Both the position numbers and the translations under genes were made by a program. A DNA stretch of 64,000 bases from ZYF759 sp046297455 (GTDB lineage Bacteria; Pseudomonadota; Alphaproteobacteria; Rhizobiales; Rhizobiaceae). Shown here in pieces: positions 1-9,027 of the stretch (positions within the stretch are counted from its first letter, which is position 1; each line of letters opens with the position of its first letter). Below the pieces are notes generated by a model that worked only from the letters and a program-made list of their open reading frames with translations, did not search any database and was not told the origin of the DNA. The DNA is taken from contig JBKBIT010000008.1 of the NCBI GenBank assembly GCA_046297455.1, positions 62,001 to 126,000 on the forward strand. The letters run 5' to 3'.

Positions 1-1352
1 GCTCGCAGGACGTGGTCTCCTTCACCGGTTCGGCCGAAACGGCGCTGATGCTGCGCTCGAATCCGCAATTGCTGAAAAGCTCGACCCGCTTTATCGCCGA
101 GCAGGATTCGCTCAACGCCTCGATCCTGGGACCGGATGCGGCTCCGGGCACGCCGGAATTCGACGCCTTCATCAAGGAGGTTCACCGCGAAATGACGGCG
201 AAGGCCGGGCAGAAATGCACCGCCATTCGCCGGGTCATCGTGCCGGAGGCGCACCGCGCTGCTGTGATCGAGGCCCTGTCGGACCGGCTGGCCAAGACCG
301 TGATCGGCAGCCCGCGCGACGAGGCGACCCGCATGGGCGCACTTGCCAGTCTCGCCCAGCGCGACGACGTGCGCGAAAAGGCGCGCATCATCGCCGGCGA
401 GGCAAGGCTGGTCTTCGGCGACATGGACAAGCCCGTGGATGGGGTGGCCGAAGAGGGCGCCTTCGTCTCGCCGCTGCTCTTTTCCTGCGACGATCCGGAT
501 GGGACGTCGCGGGTTCATGAGGTCGAGGCCTTCGGCCCGGTCTCGACGGTGATGGGCTATCGCGATCTCGACCATGCAGCCGCCATCGCCAATCGCGGCG
601 GCGGCTCGCTGGTGGCCTCCGTCTTCACCCACGACCCGCAGGTGGCGCGGCAAGCCGTGCTGGCGATGGGCGCGCATCACGGCCGTCTCTATTTCGCCAA
701 TCGCGACACAGGCAAGGAGGCGACCGGCCACGGCTCGCCCCTGCCCCACATGATCCATGGGGGGCCAGGCCGTGCGGGCGGCGGCGAGGAGATGGGCGGC
801 ATCCGTGGTGTCATGCACTACATGCAGCGCACGGCAATCCAGTCGAGCCCGGACCTGTTGGCGGGGATCACCAAGACCTTCGTGCCCGGCTCGAAGACAC
901 ATCCCAAGGACGTGCATCCCTTCCGGCTCAAATTCTCCGAGCTGGAGATCGGCCATACGCTGGAAACCGCCGCACGAGAGATCTCGCTGGCCGACATCGA
1001 GCATTTCGCGGAATTCACGGGCGACACCTTCTACGCGCACATGGACGAGGAGGCGGCCGCAGCCAACCCGTTCTTCCCCGGACGCGTGGCGCATGGCTAT
1101 CTGATCCTGTCCTTCGCCGCCGGCCTCTTTGTCGATCCCGCGCCGGGGCCGGTGCTCGCCAATTACGGGCTCGACAATCTGCGTTTCATGAAGCCGGTCT
1201 CGCCCGGCGACGCGATCAGGGTGCGGCTGACGGCCAAGGACAAGAAACAGCGCAACGAGGAATATGGCAAGGTGCGCTGGGACGTCTCGGTCACCAACCA
1301 GCAAGGCGAACAGGTCGCCGCCTACGACCTGCTGACGATGAACGCGATCTAG
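1..1352 (+). CDS. paaZ: Bifunctional aldehyde dehydrogenase / MaoC-type enoyl-CoA hydratase PaaZ, 5'-truncated by window edge
   Basis: The frame is open from the window edge, so the N-terminal ALDH part is missing. What remains has the ALDH catalytic-cysteine segment (AGQKCTAIRR) followed, after about residue 310 of the visible part, by a MaoC/R-hydratase domain with the GDTFYAHMDE and FFPGRVAHGYL signatures. This ALDH-hydratase fusion is the PaaZ architecture. PaaZ opens the oxepin-CoA ring and oxidises the resulting aldehyde in phenylacetate degradation, which yields intermediates leading to beta-ketoadipyl-CoA. A perfect hairpin follows the stop. No other paa gene is visible; the rest may lie to the left. 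Confidence 0.9.
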   Translation, partial: SQDVVSFTGSAETALMLRSNPQLLKSSTRFIAEQDSLNASILGPDAAPGTPEFDAFIKEVHREMTAKAGQKCTAIRRVIVPEAHRAAVIEALSDRLAKTVIGSPRDEATRMGALASLAQRDDVREKARIIAGEARLVFGDMDKPVDGVAEEGAFVSPLLFSCDDPDGTSRVHEVEAFGPVSTVMGYRDLDHAAAIANRGGGSLVASVFTHDPQVARQAVLAMGAHHGRLYFANRDTGKEATGHGSPLPHMIHGGPGRAGGGEEMGGIRGVMHYMQRTAIQSSPDLLAGITKTFVPGSKTHPKDVHPFRLKFSELEIGHTLETAAREISLADIEHFAEFTGDTFYAHMDEEAAAANPFFPGRVAHGYLILSFAAGLFVDPAPGPVLANYGLDNLRFMKPVSPGDAIRVRLTAKDKKQRNEEYGKVRWDVSVTNQQGEQVAAYDLLTMNAI

Positions 1353-1373
1353 AGCAAACCCTGCTGAAACAGA

Positions 1374-1400
1374 AAACGGGCGGCCAATGGCCGCCCGTTT
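1374..1400. terminator. Bidirectional hairpin terminator between paaZ and the chemoreceptor gene
   Basis: A perfect 12-bp stem (AAACGGGCGGCC pairing with GGCCGCCCGTTT) closes a 3-nt AAT loop. It sits between two convergent genes (paaZ stop at 1352, chemoreceptor stop at 1425). The A-rich and T-rich stem ends suit an intrinsic terminator acting in both directions. Confidence 0.75.
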
Positions 1401-1424
1401 CGCATTTCGGAAGCTGCGGATTCG

Positions 1425-3389
1425 TCAGCTTGCCATCTTTTCTCCGAACGCATCGGCAACGCGCTGTCCCAGCGCCCGCGCGGGCGAGGCATGAGCAGCC
1501 GAACCGCCATCCGCCTGACGGATCCTGGCCGAGACGCCATCGATCCTGAAGTGCGAGATCAGTTCGGCCAGCTTTCCAGCCTCTTGCGAGAGCATGTGCG
1601 TTGCAGCGGTGGTTTCTTCCACCATCGCGGCGTTGCTCTGGGTCACCTGATCCATCTGGTTGACCGCGATGTTGATCTCCTGCAGGCCGATCGACTGTTC
1701 GTTCGACGCCGTCGCGATGGAATGCACGTGATCGTTGATCTGGACGACATGCTTCCGGATCGCTTCCAGCGCTTCGCCGGTCTCCGTCACCAGACGGACA
1801 CCCGTCGACACTTCGCTGCCGGACTTCGTGATGAGTTCCTTGATGTCCTTGGCTGCGTTGGCCGAACGCTGTGCAAGCTCGCGAACCTCCTGGGCGACCA
1901 CCGCGAAGCCCTTGCCGGCTTCACCAGCTCGCGCGGCTTCCACGCCGGCGTTGAGGGCCAGCAGGTTGGTCTGGAAGGTGATGTCCTCGATCAGGCTGAT
2001 GATCTTGTTGATCTCGCTCGATGCATGCTCGATCCGACCCATCGCATCGATCGCCTCACGGACGACATCCGTCGACTCTTCGGTGCTGCGACGAGCCTCG
2101 TCGACCATACGGCTGGCTTCCTGAGCGCGATCGGTCGAGGTCTTGACCGTGGCGGTGATCTCTTCGAGAGCCGCCGAGGTTTCCTCGAGCGAGGCAGCCT
2201 GATGCTCGGTGCGACGCGACAGGTCATCGGCGGCCGAACGCAGCTCGTTGGTGTTGCCGTGGATGGCATCCGACGTGGAGCGAACATCGCCCATCGTCGA
2301 CCGCAGCGTGTCCATCGCCGTATTGACGTTGCTCTGCAGTTCCAGGAACGCACCCTGATAGCTGCCCTCCATGGACTGCGTCAGGTCGCCTTCAGACAGC
2401 GCACCGACGACCCGGCGAACTTCGTTGATGCCGTTGTCGACACTGGTCACCAGTTCGTTGACGCTGGCCGCAAAGCGATTGAGGTCGGCATTGCTGTAGT
2501 CCTTCGTGATGCGGCGGGTGAAGTTACCGGCCACCGCAGCTGCCACGACCTCTGCAATGCTGGACTGCAGATCCGCGCTCTTGGCCTGCAACGCAGCCTC
2601 CTGAGCGTTGAGATCGCGCACCTTGAGGGCGTTCTCCTTAAAGACCAGGACGGCGCCGGCCATTTCGCCGATCTCGTCCGAACGATCGGCGTACGGCACC
2701 TCGGTCTCGAGATCGCCATCGGCGAGCGACTTCATCTTCTCCGTCAAGTTCATGATCGGCTGGCTCAGCTGCGAGCGGCTGATGAAGACGGCTGCACCGG
2801 CACCTGCGCCCAGGCCAATCAGCACTGTCGCAAGAATGATCATCAGCATGCGGGTCTGGAAGGCTTCAACATCTGCCTTGATCGTTTCGAGAATATTCTC
2901 GTCACGTTCGATGACCGCATCGATCTCGTTCTGGTACTCGCGCCTGTTGGTGCGATTTTCCATGTTGTTGCCCTGTTCGTTGGCCAGGGCCGGATCGATC
3001 TGGCCAAGCCGCGCCGTTTCGGTGCGGAAGGCGCGGAACTCGGCCGCCTTTGCTACCACCGCATCGAACTGGGCCAGACCCTCGGCATCAACCAGCGGGC
3101 GCCATTCGGCCAGCAACTCGTCCATCATGTCGAGATAGCGCAGGATGCCGTTGCCGAATGGCTGGGCCTGCTCCGTCGTGCTGGACGCATAGATGCCGCG
3201 GGAATCCATGACCACGGCGGTCACGTAGCGATTGAGCCGCTCGCCATACTGGGCGCGATCAGCCGCATTCTCGAAGCGGGTCAGTTTGTCGTGATATTCA
3301 TAAGCTGTATACACGGCGATGCCGCCGATGAGGATCGCCACGAGGCCCATAAGCCCGACGATCGAATAGATCTTGCCGCTGATTTTCAT
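1425..3389 (-). CDS. Methyl-accepting chemotaxis protein
   Basis: A 654-residue transmembrane chemoreceptor. The ATG at 3389 is preferred over the GTG two codons upstream because GGAG lies 8 bases ahead of it. Visible order: TM1 at about residues 8-30, a periplasmic helical sensor region to about 180, TM2 at 181-203, a HAMP domain at about 204-256, a second HAMP-like stretch at about 310-360, then the signalling domain. Its hairpin tip (EDITFQTNLLALNAGVEAAR) begins near residue 468. There is no C-terminal NWETF-type CheR tether. The ligand is unknown; lying between paaZ and the pca transporter makes an aromatic ligand possible, but this is inference. Confidence 0.93.
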   Translation of the reverse strand: MKISGKIYSIVGLMGLVAILIGGIAVYTAYEYHDKLTRFENAADRAQYGERLNRYVTAVVMDSRGIYASSTTEQAQPFGNGILRYLDMMDELLAEWRPLVDAEGLAQFDAVVAKAAEFRAFRTETARLGQIDPALANEQGNNMENRTNRREYQNEIDAVIERDENILETIKADVEAFQTRMLMIILATVLIGLGAGAGAAVFISRSQLSQPIMNLTEKMKSLADGDLETEVPYADRSDEIGEMAGAVLVFKENALKVRDLNAQEAALQAKSADLQSSIAEVVAAAVAGNFTRRITKDYSNADLNRFAASVNELVTSVDNGINEVRRVVGALSEGDLTQSMEGSYQGAFLELQSNVNTAMDTLRSTMGDVRSTSDAIHGNTNELRSAADDLSRRTEHQAASLEETSAALEEITATVKTSTDRAQEASRMVDEARRSTEESTDVVREAIDAMGRIEHASSEINKIISLIEDITFQTNLLALNAGVEAARAGEAGKGFAVVAQEVRELAQRSANAAKDIKELITKSGSEVSTGVRLVTETGEALEAIRKHVVQINDHVHSIATASNEQSIGLQEINIAVNQMDQVTQSNAAMVEETTAATHMLSQEAGKLAELISHFRIDGVSARIRQADGGSAAHASPARALGQRVADAFGEKMAS

Positions 3390-3644
3390 CCCCACACTCC
3401 GATTGTTGCGGCGTCCCTAGTCACGTCCGCGAATAGATCAGCTCGAGTCATGCCCTGACCGAGGCCCCCGAAATGCCTGGACTATCGCCTAAGGTTGTTA
3501 ATTGCGCCTTAAACTGCAACTTCCCCAACGTTACCAAAACACAAGCTTGCAGGCTGACTTTGGTCGAAAGTGAAATTGCTGCCGGACGTGCCCGTTTCTC
3601 TGCCTCGCGACCGGTCCACCAGAGAAAAAATCAACGAGGGCAGA

Positions 3645-4841
3645 TCAGGATCGGCTCGTGCGCGACCCACTGGCCGGTTGGACATGCCACCAGAAGATGA
3701 GTGCAAAGGTGATCAAGCAAATGCTGAGCAGGACTATCGTGTAGGAAAGTGCATTGCCTCCGGCGATCACCACGAGAATGGAGACGATGATCGCCGCACA
3801 AATCTGGCTGGCCACGCCCAGCACCGCGGCAGCAAATCCGGCTATGTCACCGTGCGGGTCGAGTACCAATGCGGAAGCGTTCGAGAAGACAACCAGATAG
3901 CCGGTCGAAAAGAGCACCAGCAGCGCGGACATCAGATAAGCGCCCATGACGCCCGCCAGTGTCAGCAGCATCATCAGCGCGGATGACAGGATGAGCACCG
4001 CATTTGCCACCATCATCGCGTGCACGGTGCCGAGGATGGGGATCAGGCGCCGGTTGATGAGCTGTCCAACGACGATGCCCGTCCCGTGCAGGGCGAACAA
4101 AAGCGCAAAGGCCACCCCTGTCACACCGAACGAAACATCGTAGATCCTGGGAAGGGCCGAGAGATTGAACACCATCGTCGACATGACGAGGCCCGACAGC
4201 AACAGGAAATAACGCGACTGTGGATGCACAAACAGCCGTACCAGCCGCGCGCGCAAGATCGCCGGCCGTGTGGCATCACGCGAGGTTTGTGCGATGGTTT
4301 CGCGAAAGAAGAGGAGTGGCAGCAAGAGCGCGACACCGAGCAGCGCCAGCGCACCGAACACGCCGCGCCAGCCGAACGGCACGAGTACAGCCGCCCCGAT
4401 CAGCGGCGACAGGATCGGCCCGACCGCGAAAACAGCCATCGAAAGCGCAAGGTTTCGCGCCAGTTCCTGCCCTGAATAGAGATCGCGCATGATCGCCCGC
4501 GCCAGCACGATCGCCGCGGCGGCACCAAAGCCCTGGATGGCCCGGCCCGCCAGAAGCAATTCAATGGTTGGCGCCAGGGCAGTCAGTACAGACCCGACCA
4601 GGAACAGGGAAAGGCCGGCGGCCAGCGTCGGTCGGCGGCCGAAGCGGTCGGAAGCCGGTCCCCAGACGAGCTGGGCGATGCCGGCACAGAACATGTATAC
4701 CGTGACCGTCCATTGGACCGTCGCATAGGGGGAATCGAGCCTGCGGACCATCTCCGGAAAAGCCGGCAGCGTGATATCGATCGCGAATGACGAGATCGAT
4801 ATGAGAATGCCGCAGTAGATGACGATTGCCAGAGGGTTCAC
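3645..4841 (-). CDS. MFS transporter, Bcr/CflA-like, coupled to pcaB
   Basis: A 398-residue, about 12-TM major facilitator protein with the loop motif WGPASDRFGRRP and an N-terminus VNPLAIVIYCG. The start chosen is GTG at 4841, whose GTGA overlaps the pcaB stop by 4 bp and gives a family-typical length; the longer in-frame extension would read through pcaB. The family usually exports drugs or small metabolites by proton antiport. Being the last, translationally coupled gene of the pob/pca operon suggests transport of an aromatic acid or pathway intermediate, by inference only. Confidence 0.85.
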   Translation of the reverse strand: MNPLAIVIYCGILISISSFAIDITLPAFPEMVRRLDSPYATVQWTVTVYMFCAGIAQLVWGPASDRFGRRPTLAAGLSLFLVGSVLTALAPTIELLLAGRAIQGFGAAAAIVLARAIMRDLYSGQELARNLALSMAVFAVGPILSPLIGAAVLVPFGWRGVFGALALLGVALLLPLLFFRETIAQTSRDATRPAILRARLVRLFVHPQSRYFLLLSGLVMSTMVFNLSALPRIYDVSFGVTGVAFALLFALHGTGIVVGQLINRRLIPILGTVHAMMVANAVLILSSALMMLLTLAGVMGAYLMSALLVLFSTGYLVVFSNASALVLDPHGDIAGFAAAVLGVASQICAAIIVSILVVIAGGNALSYTIVLLSICLITFALIFWWHVQPASGSRTSRS

Positions 4842-5908
4842 GAAGCGACAGGCCTGGCCACGAAGCTCAACCCATCCAGCAAACCTTCGGCGTTGCGCAG
4901 GGCGGCAGCCGTGGCCACCGACATCTGCGGCAAAAGCATCCATTCGAGCGTCCAGGCAGCGCCGGACCGCTCGTTCTCATGCACCATGGCATGATGCATG
5001 CCTGGAAGCAGAGTCGCGTTGAAGCGCGCGAGCGACACCAGCACTTCCGCCCCCACCGGGTTGACCTTGTGCGGCATGGCGGACGAACCGCCCCCACCGG
5101 CAAGCCTGATCTCCCCGACCTCGGATTGGGCAAGAAGCGCAATGTCCTGTCCCATCTTGCCCAGCGAACCGGTGACCATCGAAAGCCAGTTGGCCAGAAA
5201 TGCGGGCCCGTCACGCTCCGAATGACGGGCATATGCAACCGTGCGAAGCCCGAGCGTTTCGCCCATGCGGCATGAGACGGCCTCACCCTTGTCACCGAGT
5301 TTTTCCAGCGTACCGACCGCGCCGCCAAAGTGAAGAACGCCGATGGCCGCCTCGGCCGCAGCCAAGCTTTCGCGGTGGCGGATGAGAGGATCGCGCCAAC
5401 TTCTGATCTTGCGCGCGGCCGGAACCGGCAGCGCGGCCTGCATGCGCGTATGGGCCATCGTCTCGATGGTTCCCTGCGCCTCATCGAGCGCATCGAGCTT
5501 GCCGATCGTGCTGTCGAGGCGGCGGCCCAATATGGTCAGCAGTGCCTTGAGGCGTATCGCCAGGCTCGTGTCGATGACGTCCTGGCTGGTGGCCCCGAAA
5601 TGGACATGGCGGCCAAAGGGTTCGCCGACCATTGCCCGCAACTGCCTGACCAGTTCCGGCACGACCACGCCGTCGCGGGCCGCGCCTGCCCTGAGCGCAC
5701 CGAGGTCGAGTTTGTCGGGGGAGAGGGCAGCGGCGATCGCTTCGGCCGCTTCAGCCGGAACAAGGTTCTCGGCGGCCTCGGCCGAGGCCAGGGCCTTTTC
5801 GAAGTCGAGCATCGCGACCAGATCAGCCTCGACCGAAAAGCAGGCCGAGGCCTCCTCGTCTCCGAGGAGGCCTGACATGATCGGATTATCGAGTGGCGAG
5901 GCGCTCAC
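4838..5908 (-). CDS. pcaB: 3-carboxy-cis,cis-muconate cycloisomerase
   Basis: A 356-residue member of the fumarase/aspartase superfamily. The signature loop GSSAMPHKVNP is at residues 274-284, with HVHFGATSQD near 101-110. It cyclises 3-carboxy-cis,cis-muconate to gamma-carboxymuconolactone in the protocatechuate branch of the beta-ketoadipate pathway. It lacks the C-terminal extension of the roughly 450-residue pseudomonad PcaB, as is usual in rhizobia. It lies 9 bp after pcaG, and its stop overlaps the MFS start. Confidence 0.94.
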   Translation of the reverse strand: MSASPLDNPIMSGLLGDEEASACFSVEADLVAMLDFEKALASAEAAENLVPAEAAEAIAAALSPDKLDLGALRAGAARDGVVVPELVRQLRAMVGEPFGRHVHFGATSQDVIDTSLAIRLKALLTILGRRLDSTIGKLDALDEAQGTIETMAHTRMQAALPVPAARKIRSWRDPLIRHRESLAAAEAAIGVLHFGGAVGTLEKLGDKGEAVSCRMGETLGLRTVAYARHSERDGPAFLANWLSMVTGSLGKMGQDIALLAQSEVGEIRLAGGGGSSAMPHKVNPVGAEVLVSLARFNATLLPGMHHAMVHENERSGAAWTLEWMLLPQMSVATAAALRNAEGLLDGLSFVARPVAS

Positions 5909-5917
5909 GTAGCCGGA

Positions 5918-6532
5918 TCAAGTGTCAAAGAAGATCGTTTCCTTCTCACCCTGGAGATGAACGTCGAAACGATAGGTGTTGCCATCACGCGGCGCAATGA
6001 GTGTCGGAACGCGGACCTTGTGCTCGACGCGGGCCAGGATCGGATCCTCGGCGTTCGCCTTCTCCTCGTCGCCAAAATACATGCGGGTGTTCAGGCCGAG
6101 ATTGATGCCGCGCGCAACGATCCAGAAGGTGATGTGCGGCGCCATCAGGCGACCGTCGTTGAACGGCACCCGGCCGGGCTTGATCGTTTCGAACACGAAC
6201 TCGCCACTGTCCATGTTGCCCGGGCTGCGGCCCCATCCGGTGAAATTCGGGTCGGCAGTGCCGCGCGTCTCGGCGGGCGAATTGTAGAGCCCGTCGGCGT
6301 CCGCCTGCCAGATTTCGATCAGCGCGTCCTTGAGCGGCGTTCCGGTGCCATCGAGCACCCGGCCGATGACGGTGATGCGTTCGCCCTTGGTCTTGTCGTT
6401 GACCATCTTCGTGCCGAGATCTTCGGGGTAAACGCCGCCGATCTCGCAGAAATTCGGCGTCAGGCCGATATGGACGTAAGGACCGGCGGTCTGGGACGCG
6501 CTTTCCTTGAGGCGGTTGAGTGACTGAACCAT
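5918..6532 (-). CDS. pcaG: Protocatechuate 3,4-dioxygenase, alpha subunit
   Basis: A 204-residue intradiol dioxygenase alpha subunit starting MVQSLNRLKES. The start at 6532 has an AGAGGAAG ribosome site; upstream in-frame codons would run back into pcaH and are rejected. Conserved intradiol-family stretches are SQTAGPYVHIGL, ALIEIWQADADG and the beta-sandwich GEFVFETIKPG. The alpha subunit pairs with PcaH but does not carry the iron. The complex cleaves protocatechuate to 3-carboxy-cis,cis-muconate. Confidence 0.95.
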   Translation of the reverse strand: MVQSLNRLKESASQTAGPYVHIGLTPNFCEIGGVYPEDLGTKMVNDKTKGERITVIGRVLDGTGTPLKDALIEIWQADADGLYNSPAETRGTADPNFTGWGRSPGNMDSGEFVFETIKPGRVPFNDGRLMAPHITFWIVARGINLGLNTRMYFGDEEKANAEDPILARVEHKVRVPTLIAPRDGNTYRFDVHLQGEKETIFFDT

Positions 6533-6581
6533 TGTCGGTCTTCCTCTTCGATTCTTTACGTGCTGCGTCGAGGACGCGCGA

Positions 6582-7337
6582 TCAATTGCCTTCCATGCGG
6601 TTCTCGAACATCGTCGAGCGGCGGCCGCGCAGCACGATGTCGAACTTGTAGGCGCGCGCATCCATCGGGATCGTCGCCTGCATGTCGAGGGCAGCCGTCA
6701 GACCACGGATCGCTTCGTGATCGTTGATCGTCTTGACGATCGGGCACTGCCAGATCATCGGATCGCCCTCGAAATACATCTGCGTGATCAGGCGCTGGGC
6801 AAAACCATGGCCGAAGATCGAGAAGTGGATGTGGGCAGGACGCCAGTCATTGACGCCATTCGGCCACGGATAGGGGCCGGGCTGCACGGTCCTGAAGCTG
6901 TAGGACCCGTCCTCGGCGGTGATGGTACGTCCGCAACCACCGAAATTCGGATCGAGCGCGGCGACGTAACCTTCCTTCTTGTGACGGTAGCGGCCGCCTG
7001 CATTGGCCTGCCAGAACTCGACCAGCACATTGGGCACAGGCCGGCCGCGCTCATCGAGCACCCGGCCATAGACGACGATGCGCGGGCCGATGGCCGTTTC
7101 GCCCGGCTTGGCGAAATTGACCAGCAGATCGTTGTCGAGTTCGCCAATCATGTTGTGGCCGAAGACCGGCCCGGTGATCTCCGACAGCGTATTGTCGAAG
7201 GACAGCAGCGCCTTCTGGGGCGAGCGCAGAACCGACGTCTTGTACCAAGGCGTGTAGGCCTTGGGATGCCAGTCCCTGTCACGCTGGAAGAAGGCGCCGG
7301 TCTCCGGGGCCTTGTTGCTGTTCGTGCCGTCGCTCAT
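6582..7337 (-). CDS. pcaH: Protocatechuate 3,4-dioxygenase, beta (catalytic) subunit
   Basis: A 251-residue protein with all four non-heme Fe(III) ligands of intradiol dioxygenases in place: Tyr117 (GGRYRH), Tyr156 (PGPYPW), His169 and His171 (PAHIHFS). It cleaves protocatechuate between its two hydroxyl-bearing carbons. The start overlaps the pcaC stop by 4 bp (ATGA), so the two are probably translationally coupled. pcaG follows after 49 bp. Confidence 0.96.
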   Translation of the reverse strand: MSDGTNSNKAPETGAFFQRDRDWHPKAYTPWYKTSVLRSPQKALLSFDNTLSEITGPVFGHNMIGELDNDLLVNFAKPGETAIGPRIVVYGRVLDERGRPVPNVLVEFWQANAGGRYRHKKEGYVAALDPNFGGCGRTITAEDGSYSFRTVQPGPYPWPNGVNDWRPAHIHFSIFGHGFAQRLITQMYFEGDPMIWQCPIVKTINDHEAIRGLTAALDMQATIPMDARAYKFDIVLRGRRSTMFENRMEGN

Positions 7338-7729
7338 CCGGCTTTCTCCTTTTCCATCTCGTCAAGAACCTGCTTGACGATCTTGATTGCATGATTGGCT
7401 CGGGGCACGCCGGCGTAGATCGCGACATGCATCATCACTTCGCGCAGATCCTCGCGGCTGGCGCCCGTATTGGCGGTGGCACGGACATGCATTGCCAGTT
7501 CCTCGTAATTGCCGAGGCCGGCCAGCAGCGCCAGGGTCAGCATCGAGCGCTCGCGCTTGCTCAGGCCACCGCTCGACCAGACATGGCCCCAGGCCGCTTC
7601 GGTGATCAATTCCTGGAACGGGGCGTCGAAGTCGGTCTTGTTGGCCTCGGCCCGATCGACGTGCGCATCTCCCAGAACGCTACGACGCGTCTTCATGCCC
7701 TGCGCATGGCGGGCGGATTTGTCTGTCAT
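7334..7729 (-). CDS. pcaC: 4-carboxymuconolactone decarboxylase
   Basis: A 131-residue protein of the CMD/AhpD-like fold, starting MTDKSARHAQG at 7729 with GGAGGAG directly upstream. Conserved features are the helix-rich core AAWGHVWSSGGLSKRERSML and the HVRATANTGA segment. It decarboxylates gamma-carboxymuconolactone to beta-ketoadipate enol-lactone. It is a stand-alone enzyme, not the PcaL fusion with the enol-lactone hydrolase, and no pcaD is present in this window to carry out the next step. Confidence 0.94.
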   Translation of the reverse strand: MTDKSARHAQGMKTRRSVLGDAHVDRAEANKTDFDAPFQELITEAAWGHVWSSGGLSKRERSMLTLALLAGLGNYEELAMHVRATANTGASREDLREVMMHVAIYAGVPRANHAIKIVKQVLDEMEKEKAG

Positions 7730-7751
7730 GTTCTCCTCCCCTCGGTCTGCC

Positions 7752-8924
7752 TCAGTAGGGCAGACCGACGTAATTCTCGGCGAGCGACTTCGAGGCTGCC
7801 TCAGACTGCGAGAGATAGTCGAGTTCTGCCTCCTGGATGCGCTGGCCAAAAGCCCCAGTGTCGGGGAACCGATGCATGGTGTTGGTCATCCACCAGGAGA
7901 AGCGCTCGGCTTTCCAGACCCGCGACAAGGCACGCTGCGAATAGGCATTGATGCCGGCTTCCGATTTGTCGGCGTAATGATCGCGCAGACCTTCGTAGAG
8001 ATAATGAACGTCGCTGGCTGCCAGGTTCAAGCCCTTGGCACCGGTCGGCGGCACGATGTGCGCGGCATCGCCGACCAGGAACAGCCGCCCGAAGCGCATC
8101 GGCTCTGCAACGAAGGACCGCAATGGCGCGATCGACTTCTCGATCGACGGCCCGGTGGTGACGCTATCGGCGGCCTCCTCCGGCAGTCTGCGGCGAAGCT
8201 CGTCCCAGAACGCGTCATCGGACCAGTCGTCAACCTTGTCGTCGAGCGAGCATTGCACGTAGTAGCGACTGCGTGTCATCGACCGCATAGAGCAAAGAGC
8301 GAAGCCACGCTCGTGATTTGCATAGACCAGCTCATGACCAACCGGCGGGACCTCGGCAACGATGCCCAGCCAGCCGAACGGATAGACCCGCTCGAATTCT
8401 TCGAGCCCCTTGCCGGCGACCGATTTGCGCGACACGCCGTGAAAACCGTCGCAGCCCGCGATGAAATCGCAGTCGATGCGATGCGTCACGCCGTCCTTCT
8501 CGTAGGTGACGTAGGGGTTGGCGCCGTCGAAATCATGCGGCGTGACGTTGGCCGCCTCGTAGACTGTCATGCCGCCAGTCGCCGCACGATGGTCCATCAG
8601 GTCCCGCGTGACCTCGGTCTGTCCATAGACCATGACCCGCTTGCCGCCAGTGAGCCCGACAAGATCGATGCGATGCCGCTTGCCGCTGAATGTCAGGTCG
8701 AAACCGTCATGGGGCAAGCCTTCGCGATGCATGCGGGCACCGGCGCCGGATTGATCGAGGAGCCGGCAGGTGCCTTCTTCAAGCACGCCCGCGCGGATGC
8801 GGCCGAGAACATAATCCTGGCTGACCCGTTCCAGCACGACATTGTCGATGCCGGCATTGGAAAGCAGTTGACCAAGCAGCAGTCCGGAGGGACCGGACCC
8901 GATGATGACGACCTGTGTACGCAA
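7752..8924 (-). CDS. pobA: 4-hydroxybenzoate 3-monooxygenase
   Basis: A 390-residue class A flavoprotein hydroxylase. The FAD-binding GxGxxG is at residues 9-14 (GSGPSG), a DG motif lies in GCDGFHGVSR, and the GD motif is VGDAAHIVPP. It hydroxylates 4-hydroxybenzoate to protocatechuate with NAD(P)H and O2. The start appears to be TTG at 8924, supported by a strong AGGAGGAG site 6 bases upstream. It is the first gene of the operon and feeds substrate to pcaHG. It is divergent from an AraC-type regulator. Confidence 0.95.
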   Translation of the reverse strand: MRTQVVIIGSGPSGLLLGQLLSNAGIDNVVLERVSQDYVLGRIRAGVLEEGTCRLLDQSGAGARMHREGLPHDGFDLTFSGKRHRIDLVGLTGGKRVMVYGQTEVTRDLMDHRAATGGMTVYEAANVTPHDFDGANPYVTYEKDGVTHRIDCDFIAGCDGFHGVSRKSVAGKGLEEFERVYPFGWLGIVAEVPPVGHELVYANHERGFALCSMRSMTRSRYYVQCSLDDKVDDWSDDAFWDELRRRLPEEAADSVTTGPSIEKSIAPLRSFVAEPMRFGRLFLVGDAAHIVPPTGAKGLNLAASDVHYLYEGLRDHYADKSEAGINAYSQRALSRVWKAERFSWWMTNTMHRFPDTGAFGQRIQEAELDYLSQSEAASKSLAENYVGLPY

Positions 8925-8975
8925 GTGTGGCTCCTCCTAAGCGGGCCGCAATCTGTAACGTATACAAGCTGTTCA

Positions 8976-9001
8976 CAATGGACAATCGGGGCAATCCATT
9001 G
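8976..9001. promoter_or_regulatory. Candidate operator between pobA and its divergent regulator
   Basis: The 103-bp gap between the divergent genes contains CAATGGA at 8976-8982 and its inverted copy TCCATTG at 8995-9001, plus three CAATC-like repeats. AraC-type PobR proteins activate pobA from such divergent gaps. Assigning this repeat as the binding site is inference. Confidence 0.4.
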
Positions 9002-9027
9002 CACAATCCGCGCATGGAACGGACAGC

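Noticed and set aside
1491..3458. Plus-strand open frame opposite the chemoreceptor
   Set aside because: It is the mirror of the receptor coding sequence, with no conserved motifs.
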